Notes: generated from the letters alone by a model not told the origin. Numbered from the stretch's first letter, positions 9,301 through 19,382 are shown. The stretch is DNA of 64,000 bases from Pseudovibrio sp. M1P-2-3 (GCF_031501865.1 NZ_JARRCW010000001.1:1618501-1682500); one strand, 5' to 3'. A program made the numbers and translations.

Positions 9301-11766
9301 ATGAAATTTATTCTAAAGCTTTTGGGCTACTTGTTTAGTTTGTCTGTTGTTCTTGGACTTGTTGGTGCTGTGGGTGTCTGGTTTTACCTCAACAGGATTT
9401 CTGAGGATTTGCCGGACTATACTGCATTGAGAAACTATGAACCTCCGGTTCTGACACGTGTCTACGCGTCGAACGGAACCTTGATGAAGGAATTTGCGAA
9501 TGAAAAACGCTTGTTCCTGCCTATCGAGGCAATTCCGGCCAAACTGAAGCAAGCTTTCATTTCCGCTGAGGATAAGGACTTTTATAGTCATATTGGTCTT
9601 GATCCCAGAGGTATTGCCCGTGCAGTGGTTACAAACTTGCGCAACAGCGGGTCTGGACGTCGTTTGGTAGGTGCTTCGACCATCACTCAGCAGGTGGCGA
9701 AAAACTTCCTTCTTACCGGAGAAGTCAGCTACGACCGTAAAATCAAAGAGGCAATTCTGTCTCTGCGGATTGAGCAGACCTACTCGAAAGACCAGATTCT
9801 CGAGCTTTACCTCAACGAGATTTACCTTGGAGTTGGCGCTTATGGTGTGGGTGCTGCCTCCCTCATCATTTTCGATAAGTCCGTTCACGAGTTGAGTCTT
9901 GCCGAAATGGCGTATCTTGCCGCCGTTCCAAAAGGCCCGTCCAACTATCACCCCTATCGCTACCGCGACCGTGCTATAGAGCGGCGGAACTGGGTGATCG
10001 ACCGGATGGTTGAAAATGGTTACGTGTCAGAGCAAGAAGGGGCGGAAGCCAAATCTACGCCGCTTGATGTAAGCCTGCGCGAGACCGGAACCCTTGTGGA
10101 TGGCGCAGAGTACTTTGAAGAGGCCACGCGTCAGGAACTTGAAAAGAATTATGGTGAAACACGCCTGAAAGAAGGTGGTTTGACTGTAAGGACGTCTCTT
10201 GATCCCAAAATGCAAGCACAAGCCCGCAAGGCCTTGATGGACGGCCTGATCAAATTTGATCAAGAGCGTGGCTCATGGCGTGGTCCTATTACCAACATCA
10301 GCATTACATCTGATTGGGGGACTGCGCTTGGCAATGTGCAAAAAGACAACAAGATCAAGCTGGCCCGTGATATCTCGGAGTGGACAACAGCCGTTGTTCT
10401 TTCTGTGAGTAATGAGCGGGCGATTGTTGGTCTGCGGCCGGAGCTCTTGGAAAACGGAAAATACTCCACAGAGCGTGAACGTGCCCAGCTTAACCTGAAG
10501 GATATGAAGTGGGCGCGGGTTGAACGACGTGCCCCTCGCAATGCTCAGGAGATCTTGAAGCCCGGCGATGTTATCTATGTGGAGAAAACCTCCAGCGGGT
10601 CTTATGTTCTTCGTCAAGTACCTGAGGTAAACGGCGCTATTGTAGCCATGGATCCCAATACGGGACGTGTTCAGGCTCTTGTGGGCGGCTTCAGCTACTC
10701 CATGAACAACTTTAACAGGGTCACGCAGGCCTACCGCCAGCCTGGGTCCTCTTTTAAGCCGTTTGTGTATGCGGCAGCATTGGATAATGGATATACCCCT
10801 TCCTCTGTTGTGCTCGATGCTCCGGTTGAAATCGAACAGGGGCCGGGTCTTGGAATCTGGCGTCCGAAGAACTACGGCGGCAAATTCTACGGGCCATCTA
10901 CCTTGCGTACTGGCATTGAGCTCTCGCGTAACGTGATGACCGTTCGTCTGGCTCAGGATATGGGCATGGATGTGGTAGCTGAATATGCCCGCCAGTTCGG
11001 TATCTATGATGACATGTTGCCGGTTCTCTCCATGTCCTTGGGGGCAGGGGAAACCACCGTTCTACGTATGACCTCCGCGTATTCCATGATTGCCAATGGC
11101 GGCAGGCGGGTTCGTCCGACTTTGATTGACCGGATTCAAGATCGTTACGGAAAAACAATTTATAAAAACGATCAGTTGGTGTGTAATTCCTGCCGTGCAG
11201 TGGAATGGAACGACCAACAAGAACCTAAGCTCTATGATACGCGCGAGCAGGTTCTGGATCCTATGACCGCCTATCAGATCACATCCATGATGGAAGGTGT
11301 TGTCCAGCGCGGCACTGCAACCAGCGTGAAAGCTGTCGGGCGTCCTGTGGCAGGTAAAACTGGAACAACCAACGAAGAGAAAGACGCCTGGTTTGTGGGC
11401 TTTACGCCGGAGCTGACCGTTGGCGTGTTTATCGGGTATGATACACCGCGCCGCATGGGCCGCGGGGCAACCGGTGGCGGTGTGGCCGCACCTATCTTCA
11501 CCTCTTTCATGAAAGAGGCTCTGGCTGATACACCGCCGGTGGAGTTCCGCTTGCCAGCAGGCCTCCAGCTTATGCCGATCAACCGCAGAACAGGCTTGCG
11601 GGCTGATGCGGGGGATGCAGGTACTATTTTGGAAGCGTTTAAGCCGGGCACCATGCCGCCAGACAGCTATTCCATTATCGGTTTTGAGGATGAGATCGGA
11701 GTTTACACCGACATTTCCCCAGAAGCGGGAGAAGCTGTTATGTCGGGGACCGGTGGTCTTTACTAA
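9301..11766 (+). CDS. mrcA: Penicillin-binding protein 1A, bifunctional transglycosylase/transpeptidase
   Basis: An 821-residue class A PBP. One membrane anchor lies at ~5-30. The GT51 glycosyltransferase domain carries the EDKDFYSHIGLD signature (catalytic Glu) and QQVAKNF. The transpeptidase domain has SSFK in PGSSFKPF (acyl-serine), SRN in ELSRNVM, and KTGTT. An OB-like insertion lies between the two domains (~320-420). It polymerises lipid II and cross-links the peptides on the periplasmic face of the inner membrane. The C-terminal ~70 residues are Gly/Ala/Asp-rich. It follows amiC on the same strand and precedes prfB, from which a hairpin at 11807-11830 separates it. Confidence 0.96.
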   Translation: MKFILKLLGYLFSLSVVLGLVGAVGVWFYLNRISEDLPDYTALRNYEPPVLTRVYASNGTLMKEFANEKRLFLPIEAIPAKLKQAFISAEDKDFYSHIGLDPRGIARAVVTNLRNSGSGRRLVGASTITQQVAKNFLLTGEVSYDRKIKEAILSLRIEQTYSKDQILELYLNEIYLGVGAYGVGAASLIIFDKSVHELSLAEMAYLAAVPKGPSNYHPYRYRDRAIERRNWVIDRMVENGYVSEQEGAEAKSTPLDVSLRETGTLVDGAEYFEEATRQELEKNYGETRLKEGGLTVRTSLDPKMQAQARKALMDGLIKFDQERGSWRGPITNISITSDWGTALGNVQKDNKIKLARDISEWTTAVVLSVSNERAIVGLRPELLENGKYSTERERAQLNLKDMKWARVERRAPRNAQEILKPGDVIYVEKTSSGSYVLRQVPEVNGAIVAMDPNTGRVQALVGGFSYSMNNFNRVTQAYRQPGSSFKPFVYAAALDNGYTPSSVVLDAPVEIEQGPGLGIWRPKNYGGKFYGPSTLRTGIELSRNVMTVRLAQDMGMDVVAEYARQFGIYDDMLPVLSMSLGAGETTVLRMTSAYSMIANGGRRVRPTLIDRIQDRYGKTIYKNDQLVCNSCRAVEWNDQQEPKLYDTREQVLDPMTAYQITSMMEGVVQRGTATSVKAVGRPVAGKTGTTNEEKDAWFVGFTPELTVGVFIGYDTPRRMGRGATGGGVAAPIFTSFMKEALADTPPVEFRLPAGLQLMPINRRTGLRADAGDAGTILEAFKPGTMPPDSYSIIGFEDEIGVYTDISPEAGEAVMSGTGGLY

Positions 11767-11806
11767 CAAGAGCTATTGGTGCTTGTTAAGTGATTGCAAA
11801 TTCAAG

Positions 11807-11830
11807 GGAGGGCGACTATTGTCGCCCTCC
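11807..11830 (+). terminator. Hairpin between mrcA and prfB
   Basis: A 10-bp perfect GC-rich stem (GGAGGGCGAC / GTCGCCCTCC, loop TATT) lies 40 bases after the mrcA stop. No T-tract follows, so it may be a weak terminator, an attenuator or a 3'-end stabiliser. Confidence 0.55.
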
Positions 11831-11882
11831 AACTGTTTGGGCGTATGCCCGCAAGAAAAGTATATAATTTATGAGGTGACAG

Positions 11883-13014
11883 ATGCGCGCAGAAATGCAA
11901 GCCATCGTCGATGAAATCAAGCAGGCCATAAGCCTGCTGAGGAGGCATCTTTGACTGGGATGTCGCTCTTGTCCGTCTTGATGAACTGAACGCCCTTTCT
12001 GAAGACCCGAACCTTTGGAATGATCCGCAAACCGCGCAAAAGCTGATGCGTGAGCGTCAGAACCTTGATGATAGCATCGGAGGCGTGCGTAAGCTGGAGC
12101 AGGATCTCGTTGACAATCAGGAATTGATTGAGATGGGTGAAATGGAAGGGGACCAGTCCGTTGTCGAAGAAGCGGAAACCGCCCTTCGCGATATGATGAA
12201 TTCCACCAACCAGCTTCAACTCCAGTCCCTGCTGTCCGGGGAAGCTGATGGCAACGACACTTTCGTTGAAATTAACTCCGGCGCTGGTGGAACGGAAAGT
12301 CAGGACTGGGCTAGCATGATGTTGCGCATGTATCGCCGTTGGGGCGAGCAGCGCGGCTTCAAAGTGGACTTGATGGAATACAATGATGGTGAAGAGGCTG
12401 GTATCAAATCAGCGACTTTGCAGATCAAAGGTGAAAATGCCTATGGCTGGATGAAGACTGAAGCCGGTGTTCACCGTCTTGTCCGCATCTCGCCGTATGA
12501 CAGCAACGCGCGCCGCCACACCAGCTTTGCCTCTGTCTGGGTTTATCCGGTGGTAGACGATTCCATTGATATTGAAATCAACGAGAGTGAGTGTCGCATT
12601 GACACCTACCGTGCTTCCGGTGCCGGTGGCCAGCACGTGAACACTACGGATTCTGCTGTTCGTATCACCCACAACCCGACGGGTATTGTGGTGCAGTGCC
12701 AAAGCGAGCGTTCCCAGCACAAGAACAGGGCAACCGCTTGGGGAATGCTGAAAGCCCGCCTGTATGAAGCTGAGTTGCAAAAGCGTGAAGAGGCGGCGAG
12801 CAAGGATGCTGCGGCCAAGACAGAGATTGGCTGGGGCCACCAGATCCGCTCTTATGTCTTGCAGCCTTACCAGTTGGTAAAAGATCTGCGGACTGGCGTT
12901 GAAAGCACATCTCCTCAAGATGTTTTGGATGGAAAGCTGGATAACTTCATGGAAGCTGCGCTGGCTCAGCGTGCTTTTGGTGACGGGCCCACATCCATCG
13001 AGGATATCGAGTAA
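11883..13014 (+). CDS. prfB: Peptide chain release factor 2, made by programmed +1 frameshift
   Basis: Translation starts at ATG 11883 (GAGGT six bases upstream) and meets an in-frame TGA at 11952-11954 after 23 codons. The context is AGGAGG-CAT-CTT-TGA-C: an internal Shine-Dalgarno, a slippery CTT and a poor TGA C stop, the classical RF2 autoregulatory site. Skipping T11952 continues in the +1 frame ([14 protein letters not shown]) to 13014, giving 376 residues. Later motifs are GAGGQHVN (peptidyl-tRNA hydrolysis) and [10 protein letters not shown], where the stop-recognition tripeptide reads SPY rather than SPF, a variant I recall from alphaproteobacteria. RF2 reads UGA and UAA, so low RF2 favours the frameshift. 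A TATAAT at 11863-11868 may be a local -10 box. Confidence 0.95.
11943..11955 (+). promoter_or_regulatory. Programmed +1 ribosomal frameshift site of prfB
   Basis: The bases AGG CAT CTT TGA C, with AGGAGG ending three bases before CTT, match the conserved RF2 frameshift cassette. The protein families on both sides of the TGA join without gap or overlap only if one base is skipped. Confidence 0.93.
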
Positions 13015-13226
13015 AGCACTCCTCTTCTCGCATGCCCTTTGGAACACGAATACGGGGTTACAAAGGTTTGTGAGAAGGGGTCTGCCTATTGGGTTTTGGC
13101 TGTTATTGACCCTGTCCATAGATGCGGCAAGATATTTAATTAGAGCAGTTCACCGCTTTAAGCTATTGTTTTTACGTATATCTTAATCCGAAAGTCGGTG
13201 TCTATTTTTCACAGCTACGCTGTAGC

Positions 13227-14480
13227 CTAGCCTTTTAAAATGGTGTCTATTTCCTGTCCGGTTCTAATCAAGGGCATGGGATCTATAGCTTTGCCGTTGA
13301 CGCGGGTTTCATAATGCAGGTGCGGTCCGGTAGAGCGTCCAGAACTGCCCACTAACCCAAGAATCTCACCTTTTTTCAATGTATCGCCTGTCATGACCAG
13401 AAGCGTTCTCAAGTGTGCATATCTCGTTTCTATGCCATTTGCATGGCGCACAAAGACGGTTCTTCCATAGCCCCTTTTCCAGCCAGAGAATATGACCTTC
13501 CCATTGGCGGGGGCCATAATTTTTGTTCCCGTAGGGGCTTTAAAGTCAAGGCCTGTATGGAATGCCGGTCTTCGGAGAAAAGGGTCTATTCTTCGTCCAA
13601 ATTTGCTGGTTAGCGCTGTGTTTGTAAGGGGGGCAGCCAATGGGATGTTGTCCAGTTTATTGATGAGAACATGGTGGAACAGTATGGCCATTTTTGCGCG
13701 GGAAACCTTGTCTTCGAAACTATGTCCCGTCTTGGGTGTGTAGCTTGCTTGCGGCAGCCATTTGTGAATGGGGCGGGTCAATCTCATAATTGAGTAAATG
13801 TTCCGCTCGGCCCGACCATAAAGAAAGTCGAGTGCTTGCTCTGCCTGCATTCCCTGCCGTTGTAATGTATGTTGAACGCCTGAGTGAAGAGGGGGTGAAG
13901 CTTGTGAGTGTTCTTGCTGTCCATCAGGACCGGCAAGGCTGGCCTCCTCTTCTTCATCATCCAGAAATACAGGGATCCCTCCAATACCACTAGAGGGTTG
14001 ACCCAGGATGTCTTTAGAAGGATCCGTTTGGGAAAGTGGCATATGATGCGTAATTTTTGCAAAACGAAGCAGTCCCTTGTCGTGGGCAAGCCCGATCAGG
14101 TCTTCGACTTTTTGGTGTCGGAGTTCGAGCTTTTTCTGCAGTTTAAGGAGTTCTTCCAGAAACTGAGCACTTTTATGGGTGCTGAGGGATTGTGCTGAAG
14201 TAAGCTGTGCGACCTGCCCTCGAAGAGAGATTATATGGTCTTTGTAGGCCGTGAGCTTTTCATTCTTTTGCCTCAAAGAGGCACTCAAAATACTGCCTTT
14301 TGCATAGAAATAGGCAGTTGATGCCATAAAGGTGAGCGAAAGAAAAACTAGAGATAGGGTTAATGCGGCCACAATAAATTTGCTGTGCTTGCACAAGTTT
14401 AGCAAAAATTTATGTAAGCCGCAAAGCCACCTATAAAGCTGAATTAAATAGTATTTCAGTTTTACTTCAGAAGAAATCAT
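13227..14480 (-). CDS. M23-family murein endopeptidase (MepM-like)
   Basis: A 417-residue membrane-anchored peptidase. One transmembrane helix lies at ~33-58, followed by a coiled-coil region ~65-125 rich in Leu/Lys/Gln, a linker, and a C-terminal LytM/M23 domain (~285-405). Zinc-site motifs are HTGLDF (H and D ligands) and HLHYE (HxH). The family cuts cross-bridges in peptidoglycan to allow wall growth. Both zinc motifs are intact, so it should be an active enzyme rather than an EnvC-type activator. It stands alone, convergent to prfB, with 95 bases between it and the DUF455 gene upstream. Confidence 0.9.
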   Translation of the reverse strand: MISSEVKLKYYLIQLYRWLCGLHKFLLNLCKHSKFIVAALTLSLVFLSLTFMASTAYFYAKGSILSASLRQKNEKLTAYKDHIISLRGQVAQLTSAQSLSTHKSAQFLEELLKLQKKLELRHQKVEDLIGLAHDKGLLRFAKITHHMPLSQTDPSKDILGQPSSGIGGIPVFLDDEEEEASLAGPDGQQEHSQASPPLHSGVQHTLQRQGMQAEQALDFLYGRAERNIYSIMRLTRPIHKWLPQASYTPKTGHSFEDKVSRAKMAILFHHVLINKLDNIPLAAPLTNTALTSKFGRRIDPFLRRPAFHTGLDFKAPTGTKIMAPANGKVIFSGWKRGYGRTVFVRHANGIETRYAHLRTLLVMTGDTLKKGEILGLVGSSGRSTGPHLHYETRVNGKAIDPMPLIRTGQEIDTILKG

Positions 14481-14575
14481 CTACAGGCTCCGCAGTATTT
14501 TACTCAATACATAAAGAACGCTTTTGTGACTTTTTTACATCTAAATGGTTAATGAAGTATATTAGGAGGTTCTTG

Positions 14576-15415
14576 TCAAACCAGCTTGATAAGTGGACGG
14601 TAAAATCCCGGTGTCAGACCGGATTCTGAACGTGCCCGATCATTGAACGGTGGCTTCAACGGCCCCTTGAAGTGTTTTCGCACCAGTTTTTGAAAGGTAC
14701 TTTCGGGATGTTGGCCATGTCTGTCGCACATAAAGCGGAACCACTTTGCGCCATATGCCACATGCCCCTTTTCATCACGGTAGATGACTTCCAGTATTTT
14801 GGCGGTCTCGGCATCCCCGCTTTTGTAGGCTTTTTCGATCATGGGAGGCGTGATATCCAGCCCGCGTGCCTCCAGAACCAAAGGAATAATGGCAAGACGC
14901 CCCATCATGTCCTTTCCGGTGGACTGTGCAGCTTGCCAAAGCCCGTCATGGGCTGGCAAATCCCCATATTTATGGCCAAGCCCTGCCAGGTGTTTGGATA
15001 GCATGGAGTAGTGTTTTGCCTCTTCAAGACCTACCTGAACCCAATCATCATAGTAGGACCGGGGCAGGGGCTCCCGCCAGAAGCGGCCGATAAGATCCCA
15101 TGTAAGGTCAATTGCGTTTAGCTCGATATGCGCAAGGGAATGGAGGAGAGCAAGCTTTCCCGAAGTGCCACCAATGGCGCGCTTTGGCATATCTCTCGGG
15201 GCCAGCAGTTGCGGCTTTGCCGGGCGGCCCGGTCTGTCGGGCATTGGTTTTTCCAACGAAGCCCGATGAATGCTGAGCTTCCTCTTGAACCACAGTTCTG
15301 CAGTTTGGTAGGCAAGAGCAACTTTCTCCTCTGGCGAGGGTGTCGACACAATCAGTCTGGCACCCTCCACAAGAGAGGAGATGCTGCAATTTTTCACGTT
15401 ATTTTTCTCATGCAT
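14576..15415 (-). CDS. DUF455 ferritin-like protein
   Basis: A 279-residue all-helical protein of the DUF455 family, related to ferritin-like di-iron proteins such as the tRNA hydroxylase MiaE. Candidate iron ligands are in LAHIELNAID, GLEEAKHYSML and YRDEKGHVAYG, the repeated E..H pattern of a four-helix di-iron site. The substrate is unknown. Its ATG overlaps the stop of the bcp gene by one base (TAATG on the minus strand), which indicates translational coupling with a thiol peroxidase and hints at an oxidative-stress role; that link is inference. Confidence 0.85.
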   Translation of the reverse strand: MHEKNNVKNCSISSLVEGARLIVSTPSPEEKVALAYQTAELWFKRKLSIHRASLEKPMPDRPGRPAKPQLLAPRDMPKRAIGGTSGKLALLHSLAHIELNAIDLTWDLIGRFWREPLPRSYYDDWVQVGLEEAKHYSMLSKHLAGLGHKYGDLPAHDGLWQAAQSTGKDMMGRLAIIPLVLEARGLDITPPMIEKAYKSGDAETAKILEVIYRDEKGHVAYGAKWFRFMCDRHGQHPESTFQKLVRKHFKGPLKPPFNDRARSESGLTPGFYRPLIKLV

Positions 15416-15897
15416 TACTGGGTACCGAGGTCCTTCACGGCTTCCAGAACGTCTTCCGCGTGACCGGCAACTTTAACTTTGCGCCATACCTTGGCGATAT
15501 GTCCGTCCGCACCAATGAGGAAAGTAGAGCGTTCCACGCCCATATACTTCTTGCCGAACATGCTTTTTTGTACCCAAACTCCATAGTTTTCACAAAGAGT
15601 TGTCTCAGTGTCAGAGACGAGGGTGACATTTAGTTCATGTTTTGCCTTGAACTTGTCATGCTTTGCTGCTGTATCGGGGGAGACGCCAACGACACTAGCG
15701 CCCAAAGCGTCGAATTCGGGCTTCAACTGTGAAAACGCAATAGATTCCTTGGTGCACCCTGGTGTGTTGTCTTTTGGATAAAAGTAAAGGACAACAATTG
15801 AGCCTTTTTTATCAGACAAGGAAAAACTGCCGTCGCCATCGGTGGGGAGTTGAAAGTCCGGTGCGAGTGCGCCTGGCTCAAGTTTGGTAGAGGACAT
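15415..15897 (-). CDS. bcp: Thioredoxin-dependent thiol peroxidase (Bcp/PrxQ peroxiredoxin)
   Basis: A 160-residue peroxiredoxin. The ATG at 15897 is chosen because AGGAG lies seven bases upstream and it yields the family start (MSSTKLEPG); the open frame extends 19 codons further. The peroxidatic cysteine is C48 in NTPGCTKES. The usual PrxQ resolving cysteine five residues later is absent (position 53 is not Cys). C102 in TTLCENYG is the only other cysteine and may resolve, or the enzyme works as 1-Cys. It reduces hydroperoxides in the cytoplasm. Coupled by one-base overlap to the DUF455 gene. Confidence 0.93.
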   Translation of the reverse strand: MSSTKLEPGALAPDFQLPTDGDGSFSLSDKKGSIVVLYFYPKDNTPGCTKESIAFSQLKPEFDALGASVVGVSPDTAAKHDKFKAKHELNVTLVSDTETTLCENYGVWVQKSMFGKKYMGVERSTFLIGADGHIAKVWRKVKVAGHAEDVLEAVKDLGTQ

Positions 15898-16088
15898 CTT
15901 ATCTCCTGAGGTCCGGTTATAAAAAGAAACGGCCCACACTTCTGGCTTTGCCAAAAGTTATGGCCCAAAACTTTGAGTTAAAACTACGGGAAAGTATGTC
16001 CGCATAGGAAACTCCGCCCTGTAATAGGGATATCATAGGTAATGATTCGGACCATTCAAGTTTTAGGGGACAGGGATTAAGGCCCTAA

Positions 16089-19000
16089 TTGAGGAAAAGC
16101 AGCTTTATTGTGACTAATAAGCCCAGTGTAAAAAAGAAATCACGTGTAAACCGTGCTGTACTCATTGTTTCTTGTGTTCTAGCCCTGCTGCTTACAGGTG
16201 TTGTCCTAAGGGCAATGTGGGGGCCGATTTCTCTTCCCTTCCTGTCCTCCTGGATAAGAACCACCGTCCAATCACCTAATATTGATGCCCAGATTGGGTC
16301 CGTGAAGGTTGATTTTTCTGACTTGGGCAAAGGAACGTTGGTCCTGTCAGACAGCCTGATTTCCGTGAATGGCCCGACTTCGGCAGAAGTTCTGGTGCCT
16401 CGGGTGGATATCGGGATTGATCTGGCGGCTTTTTTTACTGGCAGTCTTCATGCTCGCTCAATAACAATCAAACGCCCCTCGGCAAAAGTGGATATAGCGC
16501 CGGGGCAGGGTGCTTTACCTAATCTGGAAAACCGAATTGTAGCTCTTGATAAGTTTAGTGTGATCTTTGCCGAGGAGTTGAAGCGCTGGAATTTGCAAGA
16601 AGTTGATATTGATAATGGAGCTATTTCTATCAAGTCTCTTGGAGAGGAGTTTCAGGCAACTGGAGTTGATGCCCGTCTGGAGCTTCTGGATGATGTGAGC
16701 TTTTCGCTGTCCTCCAGTATTGCTGGCCGCTTGGGGCGGTGGAGCTGGAATCTGCGCCGTCAGGTTATTCCAGAAACTGGTGAAAGGCAGATCGAAGTGG
16801 ATGTGAGCGATGTGGCCGTTCTGGACCTATTGCCTACAACCTTCGGAGACAAAGCCAAGGTCAGCGCAAAAACGCGCTTATATGGCAGCGGTCTGGCGCG
16901 CCTTGATACAACCGGAAACTTTATTGATAGCAATTTTGATTTTCGGACCACTTCCATCGAAACCCGAATGGGTGAGACGGACGTGATACTGGATAGAATT
17001 CTTGTAAACCTACAGATGCAAAGCGGTGATCCGGACATAGTTGTAGGGCGCTCTCATGTGGTTCGGGGAAATAGCCGCGTTACATTTGGCGGCCTGATTA
17101 GTCCGCCGACTATCCACGGGGAACAGTGGGGTTTTGCCCTTGGGTCCAGTGAAACCTTGATAGCCCCTGATGACGTGAAGGGGTCTCCCGTTTTCCTGAA
17201 CAATTCCAATATTAACGGGCGCTATGATCCTGCCACAACCACTTTGTATCTGGATAGTGCGCGCGCTTTAGGGCCAACGGTTGATGTGAGTGCGGCAGGT
17301 TCCGCCGGTCTGGGGGAAGGGGGGCCGTATGTCGCCATTGCCGTTCAAAGCTCGCCCCTTTCCGCCACGCAGGTCAAGCAGCTTTGGCCGATAATGATTG
17401 CGCCCAAAACCCGAGAGTGGATTTTGAAGCATGTTTTGGCAGGTAGAACAAACGGTATCAACTTGACAGCCGTTGTTGGGCCGGGTGGATTTGATGGAAT
17501 TGATGAAACGGATGGCTGGGCCGGCAATGACGTTACCGGGACTTTCTCGCTGGAAGATGTGGCCCTGCGCCCAATGTCCACACTCCCCGTTGTCACTGGC
17601 CTGTCAGCTACTGGAGTAATTGGTGATGAAAAGCTGACAATTGAAGGGAAAGACGGAAAATTCCGCCTTCAAGATGGAAACACAGTTGCGGTTTCAGGTG
17701 TTACTTTTGAGGTTTTCAATTTGCCTCGAAAAGGGGTCAAGCCTGCAGGAGTTTCCGTGAAACTGGATGGTAAGGCCGATGATTTGGGAGTTCTTGTGGA
17801 TGCTGAGCCGTTTCATACCTTGGAAAAACTGGATATTGTACCGATACAGCTGAGTGGTACAGGGCAGGTTTCTATTCAGGCCTCTTTCCCGGTTGGGAAA
17901 AAAATTCTGGTTGAAGATGTGGACTGGCAGGCATCTGTCGAGACGAAGAAGTTCAGCAGCGAAGCAAAAATTGCCGGACAGATAATCAAGGATGCGGACC
18001 TTAGCGTCACGGTGGATAAAACGCTGTTCTCTGCCAAGGGGAGGGGCCTATTGAACGGCCTCAAAGCGGATATCGATATTTCGCAGCCTCTGGACGGGAC
18101 CAAGGATAACTTGCGTCAGGATGTAACTATCCAAACCTCTGCGAAGGGCCTGAAAGATCTGGGCATAGATATTTCAAGTTTTGTTCAAGGACCTTTGCGC
18201 GTTTCCTATGAGGATAATGGCGGAACGAAAGTCTACGGGCTTGATTTGTCAGCGGCCAAAATAACCCTTGCTCCCATCGGTTGGGAAAAACCAAAGGGGA
18301 AAAAGGCTAATGCTCGTTTCCGTCTTGTAAGCTCGCTCCAAGGTAAAACAATCCATAACTTTTCGTTGATCTCCGGCGATGCCGAGGTGCGCGGCAACCT
18401 GAAGCTGGACAGCCGTGGCAAGTTGATTCTGGCTGACTTTTCCAAATTCAATTTGTCTGCGGGCGATGATGCGAAACTTTCTGTTCAGACCCGCAAGAAC
18501 GGTGTGTATCAAACAGTATTCAGCGGGTCGCAATTTGATGGTCGAAGCTTGCTGAAAACTGTCTTTTCCTCCCTTTCCAAACCCACTCTAAAATCAAGCA
18601 AGTGGGATGTGGATCTGACAATGAACGTGAAGCAGGTGCTGGGTTTCAAAAAGGTCTCTGTTTTCGCCATGGATGGGACTGTGAGTATTCGCGGCGGGAA
18701 GCCGAAAAACCTTCGCATAACAGGGAAAACATCCGGGCGTAACACCTTCAATGTAGCTATGCAGGGCACTTCCATTGGTGAGAGGATGAATATCAGCGCG
18801 GCTGATACCGGCGAACTTTTACGTTTTGTCGATATGTTCGGGCGTATGCGCGGTGGGCATGGGAAAATTAATGTGGAGATGCCCAAAAAAGCCGACTGGA
18901 ACGGGAGGTTCGTTGTTACGGACTTCTCGATTACCGATGACAGCGCCATCAAGGCACTAAAGAATGTCAAGACAACGAATACAAGGTCTGCGCGCAGCAG

Positions 19001-19382
19001 CCAAGTCTACTCCGCAGCAGTGAAAAGCGGAGAAGCATCCTTTCAGAAAATGCAGCTAGATTTTACGCGAAGTGGCAACAAAGTGAACATCAACGAGGGT
19101 GTTTTGGTGGGAGCCATTTTGGGGGGGACCATTGATGGGAGCGCCAATCTGTCTACACAAACCTTGAACCTGACAGGAAGTTTTGTGCCCGTTTATGCCA
19201 TCAATAATCTGTTTGCCAAACTTCCTATCATCGGAAAGGCTCTTGGGGGAGGTTCATCCGGCGGCGGTCTGTTTGGAGTAACCTACAAGCTCTCTGGAAC
19301 TTTCGAGAAGCCAAAGTTTAACGTCAACCCTGTTTCTGCGATTGCGCCGGGCATATTCCGGCAATTGTTTGCCTATCAGTAG
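16089..19382 (+). CDS. AsmA-like / DUF3971 (YhdP-type) inner-membrane bridge protein
   Basis: A 1097-residue protein with one N-terminal membrane helix (~23-45) and a very long periplasmic body of repeated beta-strands, the DUF3971 plus AsmA-like C-terminal arrangement. Family members (YhdP, TamB, AsmA relatives) form lipid-channel bridges that carry phospholipid to the outer membrane. Ser/Thr/Gly-rich amphipathic strands recur throughout, and the C-terminus contains the YKLSGTFEKPKFNVNP motif seen at AsmA-type ends. The start appears to be TTG at 16089 (AAGG seven bases before); an in-frame GTG at 16110 is the alternative. Divergent from bcp, with ~190 bases between. Confidence 0.85.
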   Translation: MRKSSFIVTNKPSVKKKSRVNRAVLIVSCVLALLLTGVVLRAMWGPISLPFLSSWIRTTVQSPNIDAQIGSVKVDFSDLGKGTLVLSDSLISVNGPTSAEVLVPRVDIGIDLAAFFTGSLHARSITIKRPSAKVDIAPGQGALPNLENRIVALDKFSVIFAEELKRWNLQEVDIDNGAISIKSLGEEFQATGVDARLELLDDVSFSLSSSIAGRLGRWSWNLRRQVIPETGERQIEVDVSDVAVLDLLPTTFGDKAKVSAKTRLYGSGLARLDTTGNFIDSNFDFRTTSIETRMGETDVILDRILVNLQMQSGDPDIVVGRSHVVRGNSRVTFGGLISPPTIHGEQWGFALGSSETLIAPDDVKGSPVFLNNSNINGRYDPATTTLYLDSARALGPTVDVSAAGSAGLGEGGPYVAIAVQSSPLSATQVKQLWPIMIAPKTREWILKHVLAGRTNGINLTAVVGPGGFDGIDETDGWAGNDVTGTFSLEDVALRPMSTLPVVTGLSATGVIGDEKLTIEGKDGKFRLQDGNTVAVSGVTFEVFNLPRKGVKPAGVSVKLDGKADDLGVLVDAEPFHTLEKLDIVPIQLSGTGQVSIQASFPVGKKILVEDVDWQASVETKKFSSEAKIAGQIIKDADLSVTVDKTLFSAKGRGLLNGLKADIDISQPLDGTKDNLRQDVTIQTSAKGLKDLGIDISSFVQGPLRVSYEDNGGTKVYGLDLSAAKITLAPIGWEKPKGKKANARFRLVSSLQGKTIHNFSLISGDAEVRGNLKLDSRGKLILADFSKFNLSAGDDAKLSVQTRKNGVYQTVFSGSQFDGRSLLKTVFSSLSKPTLKSSKWDVDLTMNVKQVLGFKKVSVFAMDGTVSIRGGKPKNLRITGKTSGRNTFNVAMQGTSIGERMNISAADTGELLRFVDMFGRMRGGHGKINVEMPKKADWNGRFVVTDFSITDDSAIKALKNVKTTNTRSARSSQVYSAAVKSGEASFQKMQLDFTRSGNKVNINEGVLVGAILGGTIDGSANLSTQTLNLTGSFVPVYAINNLFAKLPIIGKALGGGSSGGGLFGVTYKLSGTFEKPKFNVNPVSAIAPGIFRQLFAYQ

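Noticed and set aside
11952-11954. TGA near the start of prfB read as a disabling mutation
   Set aside because: The surrounding AGGAGG/CTT/TGAC is the conserved programmed frameshift, so the gene is functional.
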